A stretch of DNA of 47,500 nt from Anaeromyces robustus (GCA_002104895.1 MCFG01000023.1:142501-190000); one strand, 5' to 3'; shown: positions 1 through 9,370, counted from the stretch's first letter. Notes: a model not told the origin generated them from the letters alone. A program made the numbers and translations.

Positions 1-226
1 TTTAGGTTATCCGGTATCAATATATTTTTTTTAAGCATATGATATGATCAGTTATATAATTTTTAATTTTTTTATAGAAATTTCTTCCATATTAAATTCA
101 TTTTGAAAGTGTATAATCATAACATTTAATAATTATTTAATAAAAATTTAAAAATTATAACCGTCCATATAAAAAAAAACAGAAAAAAAAAAATATAAAA
201 GATACATTTATTAATTTTTTTTTTTT

Positions 227-815
227 AAGTCGTAAAAATTATTGGATCCACATATTTATATAATTTATCTTTAATTAAAACATATAAATATTTTTGGTAA
301 CTTTACATATTTATAAATATAATACATCGTACAAGAAAAAATATCAAAATATTTATTTTTTAATATTTAATATGTGTCTTATAAATTAAAGGATCTTTTA
401 TATTAAATATTAACGTTTAATAAATTTTATTTCATTTATTGATGATACATTTTATTATATTGTTATTTATTTATTTAATATTTATATTTAATATTTATAT
501 TTAATATATTTATTATTCTTTAATATTAATATTAATAAATATTTAAAAGTTTTTTTTTTTTTAAGCCGTAAAAATTATTGGATCACACATTTTTATAATA
601 AATACATCTTTTTATTAAAATATATACATATTTTTATTTTAATGATAAAATAAAAAATAATAATAAAAGGTCTTTTTTTTAAGCCGTATAAATTATTGGT
701 CCTATCTTATATTAATATGATAACATCTTCAAGAAAAAATATTAAAATATTTTTGTTTTAATGATAAAAAAAAAAAATAAAAGGTCTTTTTTCAAGCCGT
801 ATAAATTATTGGTCG
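227..815 (+). promoter_or_regulatory. Four copies of the AAGYCGTA...TTATTGG motif (R1)
   Basis: Near-identical words begin at 227, 563, 681 and 794. Each follows a T-run of at least six (the last is interrupted by a C). The consensus is AAG(C/T)CGTA(A/T)AAATTATTGG, followed by ATC or TCC/TCG. The two downstream copies sit within a larger repeat that includes AAAAGGTCTTTTTT before the motif. C and G are rare in this background, so conservation of CCG and TTGG is notable. A function as a transcription-factor site is inferred. Confidence 0.5.
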
Positions 816-861
816 CATCCCATATTAATATGATACATCTTCAAGAAAATAATATTAAAAT

Positions 862-1027
862 ATTTGTTCTTTAATATTTATATATTGATGTATATAATAT
901 TTGTTCTTTAATATTTATATATTGATGTATATAATATTTGTTCTTTAATATTTATATATTGATGTATATATTATTTGTTCTTTAATATTTATATATTGAT
1001 GTATATATTATTTGTTCTTTAATATTT
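862..1027. repeat. 37-bp tandem repeat, about 4.5 units
   Basis: Units start at 862, 899, 936, 973 and 1010 (partial). Each reads ATTTGTTCTTTAATATTTAT followed by ATATTGATGTATATAAT or ...ATT. The R2 block at about 9295-9355 has only one to two units, so the array expanded or contracted after duplication. Confidence 0.9.
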
Positions 1028-1149
1028 TTAATGTATTAATATGTATTAAAAATTTTTATATAAATAGTACATGAAATAATCCAATTTTCAATAATTATCA
1101 ATAATTTTTTTAAATAAAAGTTTTATTAATATATTAATAATTAAATAAA

Positions 1150-1674
1150 ATGAGTAGCTGTTGTGTTTTAAATTATATTAATTGTTTTGATACTAAACCC
1201 GACAATAACCCAACTAAACCAATTTATAGAAAATTGGATTACGACCCTGAAATCGGTGGTGATTGGACTAGTGCTGATGATTATTGTTGTTCTAAAGGTG
1301 ATTACGATCCTGAAATAGGTGGTGATTGGACTAGTGCTGATGATTATTGTTGTTCTAAAGGTGATTACGATCCTGAAATAGGTGGTGATTGGACTAGTGC
1401 TGATGATTATTGTTGTTCTTTAGACCCGGTTTGTAAACCTCCATTAAAAAACAATTTTGTTAAAGGTGATTACGATCCTGAAATCGGTGGTGATTGGACT
1501 AGTGCTGATGGTTATTCTAAAGATCTTATTAATGATGATCCAGATTCTGTTATTGGTCCAAATAGACCAATTCCATGGGATAATTATTCAAATATTAAAA
1601 AAATGGAGGATTTAAGATGTGAAACTTGTGGTAAAAATTTTTGTCAATGTATTTGTAATGAAATGTACAATTAA
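1150..1674 (+). CDS. Small Cys-rich protein built from a 21-residue repeat
   Basis: A 174-codon intronless gene starting at a real ATG in an A-rich context. I do not recognise the family. After a Cys-containing start (MSSCCVLNYINCF), residues of about 29-90 hold three head-to-tail copies of a 21-residue unit with core DYDPEIGGDWTSADDYCCS. A fourth copy follows at about 106-121 after a 16-residue spacer. The 63-bp DNA units are almost identical, so the array is young or homogenised. The C-terminus has clustered cysteines (CETCGKNFCQCIC), which could bind zinc or form disulfides. There is no signal peptide or membrane segment. R1 lies upstream and a structured non-coding island lies downstream. 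Its coding composition (GGT, GAT and TGT codons) fits a dictyostelid gene. Function unknown. Confidence 0.75.
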   Translation: MSSCCVLNYINCFDTKPDNNPTKPIYRKLDYDPEIGGDWTSADDYCCSKGDYDPEIGGDWTSADDYCCSKGDYDPEIGGDWTSADDYCCSLDPVCKPPLKNNFVKGDYDPEIGGDWTSADGYSKDLINDDPDSVIGPNRPIPWDNYSNIKKMEDLRCETCGKNFCQCICNEMYN

Positions 1675-1836
1675 AGAGTTTTAAAAATAATAAAAAAATT
1701 AAATTTATTATTTAAAAATAAATAATAAAAAAATTCTTGCAATTTTTATATATATTTTATCTTCTGATTCAATTTTTTTTTTGTTTGATTTTGTGTGTTT
1801 TTGTTTTAATTTTGTGTATAACACTTTTTATTTATT

Positions 1837-2035
1837 TACTTTCTAGAAAGTAACAAAGTCGAGAAGCTGCTCGAAGAAATACATTCATACATGCGATGCT
1901 CCATTTTTGTGTTTGTGAGAGCAATCGCAGTATTAATTTTATTGTGCGAATTGCTATTAATTTATTAGAAAATTAATAGCAATTCTAATATACTCTCGGC
2001 AGTTCAGCCTACGTTCCGTTATGATAATTTTTTTA
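1837..2035. other. Hairpin-rich island, ncRNA or replication-origin-like
   Basis: Four inverted repeats lie side by side. They are a perfect 16-bp palindrome TACTTTCTAGAAAGTA (1837-1852); a 5-bp stem TCGAG/CTCGA (1859-1874); a 9-bp stem with one bulge, GCGATGCTC with GAGCAATCGC (1893-1928); and a perfect 16-bp stem with a six-base loop (1948-1963 with 1970-1985). A GC-richer tail ends in a T-run. No tRNA boxes and no canonical CRESS-virus nonanucleotide were seen. It could be a structured RNA gene or an origin-like element linked to the capsid fossil just downstream. Both are inference. Confidence 0.5.
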
Positions 2036-2082
2036 TATTTTAAGTTGTTTTATGTTAATTAAACTTTATTTTTTTATGTAAT

Positions 2083-2160
2083 TAGTATAAAAAGGAGTTG
2101 TGGTAAAGTGAAAGTTTGTGGGTTAAATTTTTTTTTAATTTTTTATTTTGGTTTTATTTA
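2083..2160 (+). promoter_or_regulatory. TATA box followed by T-rich initiator region
   Basis: TATAAAAAGG at 2086-2095 is followed about 35 bases later by a T-rich stretch (2129-2145). This is the usual dictyostelid arrangement of a TATA box and oligo(dT) near the transcription start. The next ATG is at 2205, the start of the capsid-like fossil. Expression is not shown. Confidence 0.4.
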
Positions 2161-2204
2161 ATATATATATTTAAAAAATTTGAAGATTAGGTTTTAATTA
2201 TTAA

Positions 2205-2851
2205 AATGGCTAGATGGTATAGAAGTGGTAGATATTACGTAAAAGTGAATTTTATTCGAGTTATTCTAATTTGTATGATAAATTTAAAATTGATAGAATA
2301 AAAGTTAAATTATTACTAACTGAATTTTACGGTTATTGGATCTTTAAGTACAAGATATCAAAATGTAACTGTTAATCCTGAAACTAATACATCGATTGTC
2401 AGATGGTTAAATCCAAAACAATGTCTGAAAAAGCTCAGTGGTTAAGTACTGGTTTGTTAAATGGATGGTATACAAAATACGATTCAACTCGTGATAGATT
2501 TTATGAAATTCCTACTGGTAAAATCTCTTTAAATAACGGGCAATCTGTAGGTGAATCTGAATTTGATCCAATAGCTGAAATCACTGGACCTTGGGAACAA
2601 GGTAATATTACAACAGCTGGTAGTTTTCAATCCTATGGAAGTGTTATTTTAGAAAGGTTATCAACAGCTGACAAAGATAACCTATGTTACTTATTAGAAG
2701 ATACTGATTTTTTAGTTTTAAACCGACTTTATTAATTGGTGTTTACCCATCTACAGAAAATAGAAATGATATAAAATTTAATGTAGAAGCAGAAATTGTT
2801 TGTACATTTAGAGGTTTAAGAAAAGCTAAAGTGGTTGTGTTAGTATATATA
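2205..2851 (+). pseudogene. Fossil of a small-virus jelly-roll capsid gene (CRESS-DNA-like)
   Basis: A broken coding region whose readable pieces resemble the capsid protein of circular Rep-encoding single-stranded DNA viruses (circovirus-like). Family traits are an Arg-bearing N-terminus (MARWYRSGRYY), then a YDKFKIDRIKVK string like the early strand of these capsids, then a middle with aromatic-rich loops (a 110-codon open piece at 2403-2735), and near the end EAEIVCTFRGLRK, like the terminal strand ending in FRG. It has at least three or four breaks and looks whole in order, so it is not very old. No Rep gene was found nearby. A TATA box and hairpin island lie upstream. Another jelly-roll capsid lineage, or a diverged host gene, remains possible. 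Confidence 0.45.
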
Positions 2852-2939
2852 TAGAGAGATAGAATATTTTCCAATAAAAATTCTTAATCTCTCTTTATTA
2901 ACTATTAATATTTATTTTTATTTTTATTAACTCTTTTTT

Positions 2940-3270
2940 ATTTTTTATTATTATAGATAGAGAACTTTTTTCTGATGATTCAAAAGAAGAAGAATTATTT
3001 TTTTTTTTAGATTATTGGTTAAATAATAATAAAAAAATATTTCTGCTTCTACATTAAATACTGGTGAAACTGATACTAGTTCGCTTTCATTTAACGAGAA
3101 TAATGAATTAATTATTGTTGGATATTTATATGGAAATTATACAATACACTTTTATAATAATGTAAAGTTTTTTTCTATTCCAATTTAGAATAGTGATGGA
3201 AGACATTGGGTTTATACTAATAATAAATATGGAAGTGGTAGTGTTACATTTGAAATTTACGACACTTAAA
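2940..3270 (+). pseudogene. Second coding remnant, possibly the end of the capsid-like fossil
   Basis: Broken coding sequence lying just after the capsid-like fossil on the same strand. Readable strings rich in Tyr, Gly and Ser (LIIVGYLYGNYTIHFYNN, GRHWVYTNNKYGSGSVTF) have the alternation of beta-strand protein. It could be a protruding domain of the same capsid, a separate relic, or an unrelated host fragment. Broken in a few places. Family not recognised. Confidence 0.3.
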
Positions 3271-3277
3271 AATAATA

Positions 3278-4216
3278 ATTTAATGTAAAATTTTTATTAA
3301 TAATTAATAAAAAAAATTAACAAATATAGAAAAAAATTAATTAAAATTAAATTAATTAAAAATAAAATAAAATAAAATAAAAAAAAAAAATAAAATAAAA
3401 ATAAAATGAATTAATGAAGAAATACATAGATTTTAGTTTTAAAATATATTAGAAAATATTATTTATATTAATATTAGTTATCTTTTATTTAATTTTATTA
3501 TTAAATACATTATATAATAACTAATTGTATATAATTATAGTTCATAAAAATATTAATAAGAGAATAAAATTCTTATTTTATTCTCAGAGACTGACTATAC
3601 AATTTGAAAATAACGCCATAAAAAAAAATTTAATAAAAAAAATAAACATTTCCAAAAATATTAATAATAAAATTTTTAATATTTGAGGAAATCTTAATAT
3701 TAAAATCAAACTTTAATTATTATTTTTTTTGTACGTCCTACTTTTTTGTTTTTTGTGTAACTTTTTTTATATTGATTGAATAATTAGAATTATTTGATTG
3801 GTTCTTTAAAAATTAACATTTAAAGTTTTATTATAAAAAACAAAAGTCGAACATTTTATTGAGGGTTCATTTTGCAAAAAAAAAAAAAAAAAAAAAAGTT
3901 TATATTAATAATAAAGTATTAATTTTATAATAAAAAATAAATGTTTATCTTCTCTTTTTTTTTTATTAAATGAGTATATTAAATTCTTCTTCAAAAACTT
4001 AATATTTTATATTTTTTATATAATATAAAATATTTAACAAAAATAAATAAAGAAATAAGGAAAATAAAGATATAAAAGTATTTTTATTAAATAATAACTT
4101 AATAAATAAAAACAAAGTACATTTTTTAAAAAATATAATATTATGAAAATATTATAACATTTAAATGAAACTTTTTAATTAAAAAAAAAAAAGAAAAGAA
4201 AAAATTGAAATATAGA
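3278..4216. promoter_or_regulatory. Upstream flank of the 960-aa gene
   Basis: No gene seen. Conserved with copy B. Notable parts are an inverted repeat GAGAATAAAA/TTTTATTCTC with a six-base loop (3560-3585), a second imperfect hairpin around 3650-3690, a GTACGTCCTAC word near 3730, and AAGTCGAACATTTTATTGAGG at 3844-3864, which resembles the R-block motif. A-runs lie just before the start codon, as is usual in this genome. Confidence 0.5.
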
Positions 4217-7099
4217 ATGGAGGAGCCAGATGATAATAATAGTTTTATAGTTGAAAAAAATTGTCTAAAAGACTTATTTAAAAGAAATAATGTTAAAAGA
4301 ACGTCAGAAGTTCAATGTTATTACTACTTTGAAAATAATGAATGTTTTAAAGATGATTCTATATTTAAAAATTCATTAGAAAGTTGGTATAAAGAATGCA
4401 CACCTTTAGTCAATTCAGATAATGATAATAATATTGAATTTAATACCAAACGAATAGTATTTAAAGGTTCTGATGGGCAAGATTATTTTAAATGTTTATA
4501 TGAATTATGCTTTTTCGTATTTCCAAAGTTTGATTTTAATTATGAATTATTTCTTTCAAAAACAGATTTTTTTAATAGAATGGACAATACACCAGATAAA
4601 ATGGAAAAAAAAATAGAAAAATACGAAAAAGATTTTTTTAATTCAATTCATATTATTAAAGTAACAGAGAATCCTAAATGTATTAATGTATTTTTGAAGA
4701 AAAATTATAAAAGTAAAAAAGAAAATTTTTACACCTATAATTTTATTATTAAAAATAATAATAAAATTACCATTTCAATTCCATTTTCACTTATAAGCTC
4801 AAAACACCTGTCTCAGAAAAAAGATTCTTATATTAAAAAACTATACATAGATGGTAAATTTAGTGAACTTCTTTATTATATGAATGGAATGTTAAAAAAA
4901 GAGGGAAATGAATTAAAGTTTCGAAAATTCTTCATTTTTGGTTTAAATTTCTTTATTATGAATGCTGCTACAGAAGCTTCAATTACACCAATTCCGAAGT
5001 CTTTATCAAAAGTTACAGAAATTAACGAAACATCTGTTACTCAAGAAATTCAAAAAGATCAAGAATCTTTAATTGATCCAGTATCTGATAATGCTCAATT
5101 CATTTTAGCGCCATTAACAGAAGAAATGTTTATTAAAAATCTTATTAAACAAGCTCCAAAGCCTGAACCTAAAATTATTGGTATAATAGAATTTCAATCA
5201 AATGAAAGTGTTCCCATTGGAAAATTTGAATATATCCGTAATAATAATCTTCGTATTTTAAATAATAATAATAAATGTGTAGGAAATGCTTATATTACGT
5301 CTAAAAAGATAGATATTTATTTACCAGATAAAAAAGAAAAAATATATCAAAAATATAATTTGAAAGATAGTACATTATGGGAAATTATTGATGATGAAGA
5401 AATTAAAGTAGGTGAAATTAATAAAGGTGAAGATGGATTAGATCATCTCACCATAGAAAATGAAAATTCTAGTATAGCACATTTAATAATTTTTGATCAT
5501 GTTCCAGATATGAATCTTGTATGTTCGAAGAAAAATAGAAAAAGAAAAAGAATAAATTCATTACAAAAAGTGGAAACGTTCAAACAAGGTTCAAATTCTA
5601 TTGTGTGTAGTATTAACAACCAGTCTTCTTCTTTAATACCAAAACATAAAGAATCTATTGGTTTGGATTATTATAATCATTCCTCTCGTATATACATTAA
5701 TAATTACGATTTCAAATTATTATTTAAAAATAATATTTCAAATGTATTCACTCCTGAATCTTCTCTAAATGAAAATATTTCAAATGTGGCTATATCAAAT
5801 AATAATAAAATAAATAATGGTAGTTATAGTGATTCAAACTTTTCAAATGTAGTTGTATCAAGTAATAAATCAAGTAATAATATGAATGGTAATGACAATT
5901 TATATCATTCAAGTACCATATGTACTGTTGTCAATCCACCTTATTCATTAATACCAAAAAATATTAATGATTACCCTTCTCAATCAATATTAAAAAGTAT
6001 TAATTCAAATGTATTTCCGTTTGAACATTCACCAAATGAATTTTTTATAAATTCAATTATACCAAGTAATAATATTGTAATGAATGATGAAAGCAATTCA
6101 AACCTTTCAAACTTAATTATACCAAGTAATAATATTGTAATGAATGATGAAAGCAATTCAAACCTTTCAAACATGATTATACCAAGTAATAATATTGTAA
6201 TGAATGATGAAAGCAATTCAAACCTTTCAAACATAATTATACCAAGTAATAATATTGTAATGAATAATGAAAGCAATTCAAATCTTTCAAACATAATTAT
6301 ACCAAGTAATAATATTGTAATGAATAATGAAAACAATTCAAACCTTTCAAACATGATTATACCAAGTAATAATATTGTAATGAATGATGAAAGCAATTCA
6401 AACCTTTCAAACATGGTTATACCAAGTAATAATATTGTAATGAATGATGAAAGCAATTCAAACCTTTCAAACATGATTATACCAAGTAATAATATTGTAA
6501 TTAATGATGAAAGCAATTCAAACCTTTCAAACATGGTTATACCAAGTAATAATATTGTAATGAATGATGAAAGCAATTCAAACCTTTCAAACATGATTAT
6601 ACCAAGTAGTAATAATAATATGGATAGTGATGACAGTTTAGATTGTGAATATTATAGTACTGATTCAGAAGAAGAAGATGACAGTTTAGATTGTGAATAT
6701 TATAGTACTGATTCAGAAAAAGAAGATAATTCATACGTAGAAATAAATTGTAGTGGTGAAATCTGCAAAGTGACTGGTCAAAATATTGGACTTGATAAAT
6801 CTAATTTAATCATTAGTTCAGCAGGAACTTATAAAATTCAAGGTAAATTAAAAGGTCAAATATTAGTAAAAGCTTCAGAAGAAGACTTTGTTCATATTAT
6901 TTTAGATAATACTACAATTGAAAGTAGACATGGTCCAGCTATTTCAGTTTCGGTAGCCGAAAAAGTTTCTATTACTTTAGTTGGTAATAATAAATTAGCT
7001 GAATATGAAACAAGTTATCATGCCACTATTTATAATTATAGTGATCTTTCGATTGATGGTTCTGGTACACTTCATATAAGTAAAGTTAATTTATTGTAA
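4217..7099 (+). CDS. 960-aa repeat protein with partial Cthe_2159-like C-terminus
   Basis: Intronless. The start is taken at ATG 4217; the frame opens at a TTG four codons earlier, which is not a eukaryotic start. Residues 1 to about 430 form an unrecognised charged region. A basic cluster KKNRKRKR (about 438) could be a nuclear signal. Asn/Ser-rich sequence follows, then nine 20-residue repeats (about 615-794) of type IPSNNIVMNDESNSNLSNM, then a duplicated acidic unit (DDSLDCEYYSTDSE). Residues from about 853 to the end (NIGLDKSNLIISSAGTYKI, then GPAISV, SITLVGNNKL, LSIDGSGTLHI) resemble the start of the Cthe_2159 carbohydrate-binding beta-helix family, but only about 110 of the roughly 250 residues usual there. 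No signal peptide. Function unknown; the sugar-binding call is by resemblance only. Confidence 0.7.
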   Translation: MEEPDDNNSFIVEKNCLKDLFKRNNVKRTSEVQCYYYFENNECFKDDSIFKNSLESWYKECTPLVNSDNDNNIEFNTKRIVFKGSDGQDYFKCLYELCFFVFPKFDFNYELFLSKTDFFNRMDNTPDKMEKKIEKYEKDFFNSIHIIKVTENPKCINVFLKKNYKSKKENFYTYNFIIKNNNKITISIPFSLISSKHLSQKKDSYIKKLYIDGKFSELLYYMNGMLKKEGNELKFRKFFIFGLNFFIMNAATEASITPIPKSLSKVTEINETSVTQEIQKDQESLIDPVSDNAQFILAPLTEEMFIKNLIKQAPKPEPKIIGIIEFQSNESVPIGKFEYIRNNNLRILNNNNKCVGNAYITSKKIDIYLPDKKEKIYQKYNLKDSTLWEIIDDEEIKVGEINKGEDGLDHLTIENENSSIAHLIIFDHVPDMNLVCSKKNRKRKRINSLQKVETFKQGSNSIVCSINNQSSSLIPKHKESIGLDYYNHSSRIYINNYDFKLLFKNNISNVFTPESSLNENISNVAISNNNKINNGSYSDSNFSNVVVSSNKSSNNMNGNDNLYHSSTICTVVNPPYSLIPKNINDYPSQSILKSINSNVFPFEHSPNEFFINSIIPSNNIVMNDESNSNLSNLIIPSNNIVMNDESNSNLSNMIIPSNNIVMNDESNSNLSNIIIPSNNIVMNNESNSNLSNIIIPSNNIVMNNENNSNLSNMIIPSNNIVMNDESNSNLSNMVIPSNNIVMNDESNSNLSNMIIPSNNIVINDESNSNLSNMVIPSNNIVMNDESNSNLSNMIIPSSNNNMDSDDSLDCEYYSTDSEEEDDSLDCEYYSTDSEKEDNSYVEINCSGEICKVTGQNIGLDKSNLIISSAGTYKIQGKLKGQILVKASEEDFVHIILDNTTIESRHGPAISVSVAEKVSITLVGNNKLAEYETSYHATIYNYSDLSIDGSGTLHISKVNLL
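6061..6600 (+). repeat. 60-bp tandem repeat, nine units, coding
   Basis: Nine units of exactly 60 bp, starting at 6061 and ending at 6600, differ mainly at the last codons of each unit (Asn-Leu, Asn-Met or Asn-Ile, then Ile or Val). Because the period is divisible by three and the unit has no antisense stop, an antisense frame is also open here. Confidence 0.95.
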
Positions 7100-8230
7100 T
7101 AAGTGTTTAACAATAATTTCATATCAAATTACTAATTGTGACAAGAGTTTAACATTATTTACTGAATTCCTCAGAACATAAAATATAATATCATAAATTG
7201 AATATTACACAGCCATTTTAGCCAAAGATTCTTTTTTAATTGATAATAATTATAATATTGAATATGAAAAAATAGATATTTCTGAAATAAATACCTTAAG
7301 TATTAAACAATCTAATGATAATATCACAAGGAATACCAACAACAACATCATAACAAAAAAAAAAAAAAAAAATACCTATAACAACAACAAAAACAAAAAA
7401 AAAAATAAAATAATTACTACTTTAAGAAAAGTGTGTGCAACATCATGTTCTAGTCAAAATACAAAGTCAAGGTTATAAATGATGTCTATACAACTGTATA
7501 GACAACATTATAAAGAGTTGTTTAAATTGATAGGAATGGTTGTTGGGGTGTAACAAATAATAATTTTGAGCAATAACAGTAATAATACTAATTTCTTGGA
7601 ATTCAATTTTCATGTATTTTTTATTTTAAATTATTTAATTGAATTTGTTACTACTAATTATTGATGATATAATAATCTATGATGTATATAGTGTAAACTA
7701 CTCCAATATATAATACATTTATTTATATAATATTTTAAAAACTTGAAAATTTTAAAAATTTTAATTGTATAAAAACTTTTATGTGTAAAAAAAAAAAAAT
7801 TATTTATAAACTAAAATATAGCACATCATAAATATTCATATGAATTAATATTATACTGGGAATATGAATATTTTTTAATATATATATATATACTTTAATT
7901 ATAAATAAGAAAAAAAAATTTATAATTTATTATAAAGTATCCTACTTTAAATATTTGAATTGAAGATAAATAATATTTTGTTTGATACAGACCAAAAAAA
8001 TAATAAAAATATTCTATTTTTATTATTAATGTTAATAATTGTTCAATTACTAATTTTACTTGTCATAAATTTTATACTTTTCATTTTATGACATGTAAAC
8101 CATTATCCCTAAAATAATTATAAAATAATAAAAATAATTAATGAAAATATAATAATAAAAAATATATTTTTTATTTTTTATTTTTTATTTATTTTTTTTT
8201 TTTATTTTATTTAGTTAATCTTTCAAACAT
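7100..8230. other. Downstream flank of copy A with leftover coding sequence
   Basis: No intact gene. At about 7213-7320 one plus-strand frame reads AILAKDSFLIDNNYNIEYEK and on to an Asn/Lys-rich tail. This suits a continuation of the Cthe_2159-like domain now cut off by the stop at 7099, and the same stretch exists downstream of copy B. The remainder is AT-rich and is conserved between the copies as far as about 8238. Confidence 0.5.
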
Positions 8231-8273
8231 TAATAAATTTGTTTCATTTATTAATAATACATTTTATTATACT

Positions 8274-8338
<65 letters not shown>

Positions 8339-8537
8339 AATTTATATTAAAAATAATTATTATTATTTAATATTAATATTTAATATTAATATTAATATTA
8401 ATAAATAAAAAAAAATTTTTTTTTGTGTTTTTGAGACGTACATTTTATTGGTGATTTTACTTATTTTAAAGAAAGATGTAATAATACATAAATAAGCATA
8501 CTTTTTATTTTTTATTTTTATGGTAATGTTAATATTA
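8226..8537. repeat. Partial, diverged third copy of R-block sequence
   Basis: Begins as TAATAAATTTGTTTCATTTATT then AATACATTTTATTATACT, like 418-460 and 8985-9025. It contains GAGACGTACATTTTATTGG (8433-8452), a diverged form of the R motif. It joins directly to the R2 copy at 8538, so R-type modules are in tandem here. Confidence 0.55.
8275..8337. repeat. (TTTA)n microsatellite
   Basis: About fifteen TTTA units in a row, inside a partial copy of the R-block sequence (compare 421-480 and 8988-9050, where the array is only about three units). Expansion is local to this copy. Confidence 0.9.
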
Positions 8538-9370
8538 TTTAGGTTATCCGGTGTCAATATATTTTTTTTAAGCATATAATAAGATCAGTTATATAATTTT
8601 TAATTTTTAATTTTTAATTTTTAATTTTTTTATTTAAATTTCTTCCATATTAAATTCATTTTGAAAGTGTATAATCATAACATTTAATAATTATTAAATA
8701 AAAATTTAAAATTTATAACCGTCCATATAAAAACAGAAAAAAAAAAAATATATAAAAAATACATTTATTAATTTTTTTTTTTTAAGTCGTAAAAATTATT
8801 GGATCACACATTTATATAATAAATACATCTTTTTATTAAAATATATACATATTTTTGGTAACTTTACATATTTATATATATATTACATCGTTCAAGAAAA
8901 AATATCAAAATATTTATTTTTTAATATTTAATATGTGTCTTATAAATTAAAGGATCTTTTATATTAAATATTAACGTTTAATAAATTTTATTTCATTTAT
9001 TGATGATACATTTTATTATACTGTTATTTATTTATTTAATATTTATATTTAATATATTTATTATTATTCTTTAATATTAATATTAATAAATATTTAAAAG
9101 TTTTTTTTTTTTAAGCCGTAAAAATTATTGGATCACACATTTATATAATAAATATAACTTTTTATTAAAATATATACATATTTTTATTTTAATGATATAA
9201 AAAAATAATAATAAAAGGTCTTTTTTTAAGACGTATAAATTATTGGTCGCATCCCATTAATATGATACATCTTCAAGAAAATCTATTAAAATATTTGTTC
9301 TTTAATATTTATACTGATGTATATATTATTTGTTCTTTAATATTTATATATTGATGTTGATGTCTATATA
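8538..9370. repeat. R2 block: second copy of the R1 upstream module
   Basis: Collinear with 1 to about 960. Differences include a TTTTTAATTTTTAATTT expansion near 8600, small indels, loss of one of the two related motif segments, and a shorter 37-bp array. It sits upstream of the dynamin-like gene, as R1 sits upstream of 1150-1674. No gene is seen inside. Confidence 0.85.
8784..9249 (+). promoter_or_regulatory. Three copies of the AAGYCGTA...TTATTGG motif (R2)
   Basis: Copies start at 8784 (AAGTCGTA), 9113 (AAGCCGTA) and 9228 (AAGACGTA). All continue AAATTATTGG or TAAATTATTGG and follow T-runs. They keep the relative spacing of the R1 copies. A role in controlling the 9930-12500 gene is inferred from position only. 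Confidence 0.5.

Larger units (their letters stand above)
1..1030. repeat. R1 block: upstream repeat module, first copy
   Basis: A gene-free AT-rich block nearly matched by 8538-9370. Both copies open with the same words (TTAGGTTATCCGG, then a stretch around TTTTGAAAGTGTATAATC, then ATAACCGTCCATAT) and continue collinearly. It contains four copies of a motif near AAGCCGTAAAAATTATTGG and ends in a 37-bp tandem array. It starts at the window edge, so its true left end may lie outside. It lies directly upstream of the 1150-1674 gene, as its partner lies upstream of the dynamin-like gene, so it may act as a promoter-bearing segment. That role is inferred. Confidence 0.8.
1675..2204. other. Intergenic region with structured island
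   Basis: The first 160 bases are an AT-rich tail with polyadenylation-like AATAAA words. From about 1837 the base composition shifts to a higher GC content and several inverted repeats follow. A T-run begins near 2028, then a TATA-like box (2086) and a T-rich stretch precede an ATG at 2205. Confidence 0.6.
3278..8238. repeat. Large duplication, copy A (gene plus both flanks)
   Basis: This segment matches 12953-17342 collinearly. The match begins near TAATGTAAAAT and ends near ...TTAGTTAATCTTTCAAACATTAAT. It includes about 0.9 kb upstream of the gene, the gene, and about 1.1 kb downstream. The non-coding flanks are as similar as the coding part, pointing to a recent segmental duplication rather than selection on coding sequence alone. 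No clear terminal inverted repeats or target-site duplications were seen at the edges. Confidence 0.85.

Noticed and set aside
2403-2735. A stand-alone 110-codon gene
   Set aside because: Recognisable protein sequence continues on both sides, so this is one open piece of the capsid-like fossil rather than a separate gene.
5980-6594. Antisense open frame of about 204 codons with hydrophobic repeats (FERFELLSSFITILLLGI)
   Set aside because: It is the shadow of the 60-bp sense repeat, open only because the period is divisible by three; it lacks an upstream context and other coding signs.
3278-8238. The large duplicated unit as a DNA transposon
   Set aside because: No convincing terminal inverted repeats, target-site duplication or transposase; segmental duplication explains it better.
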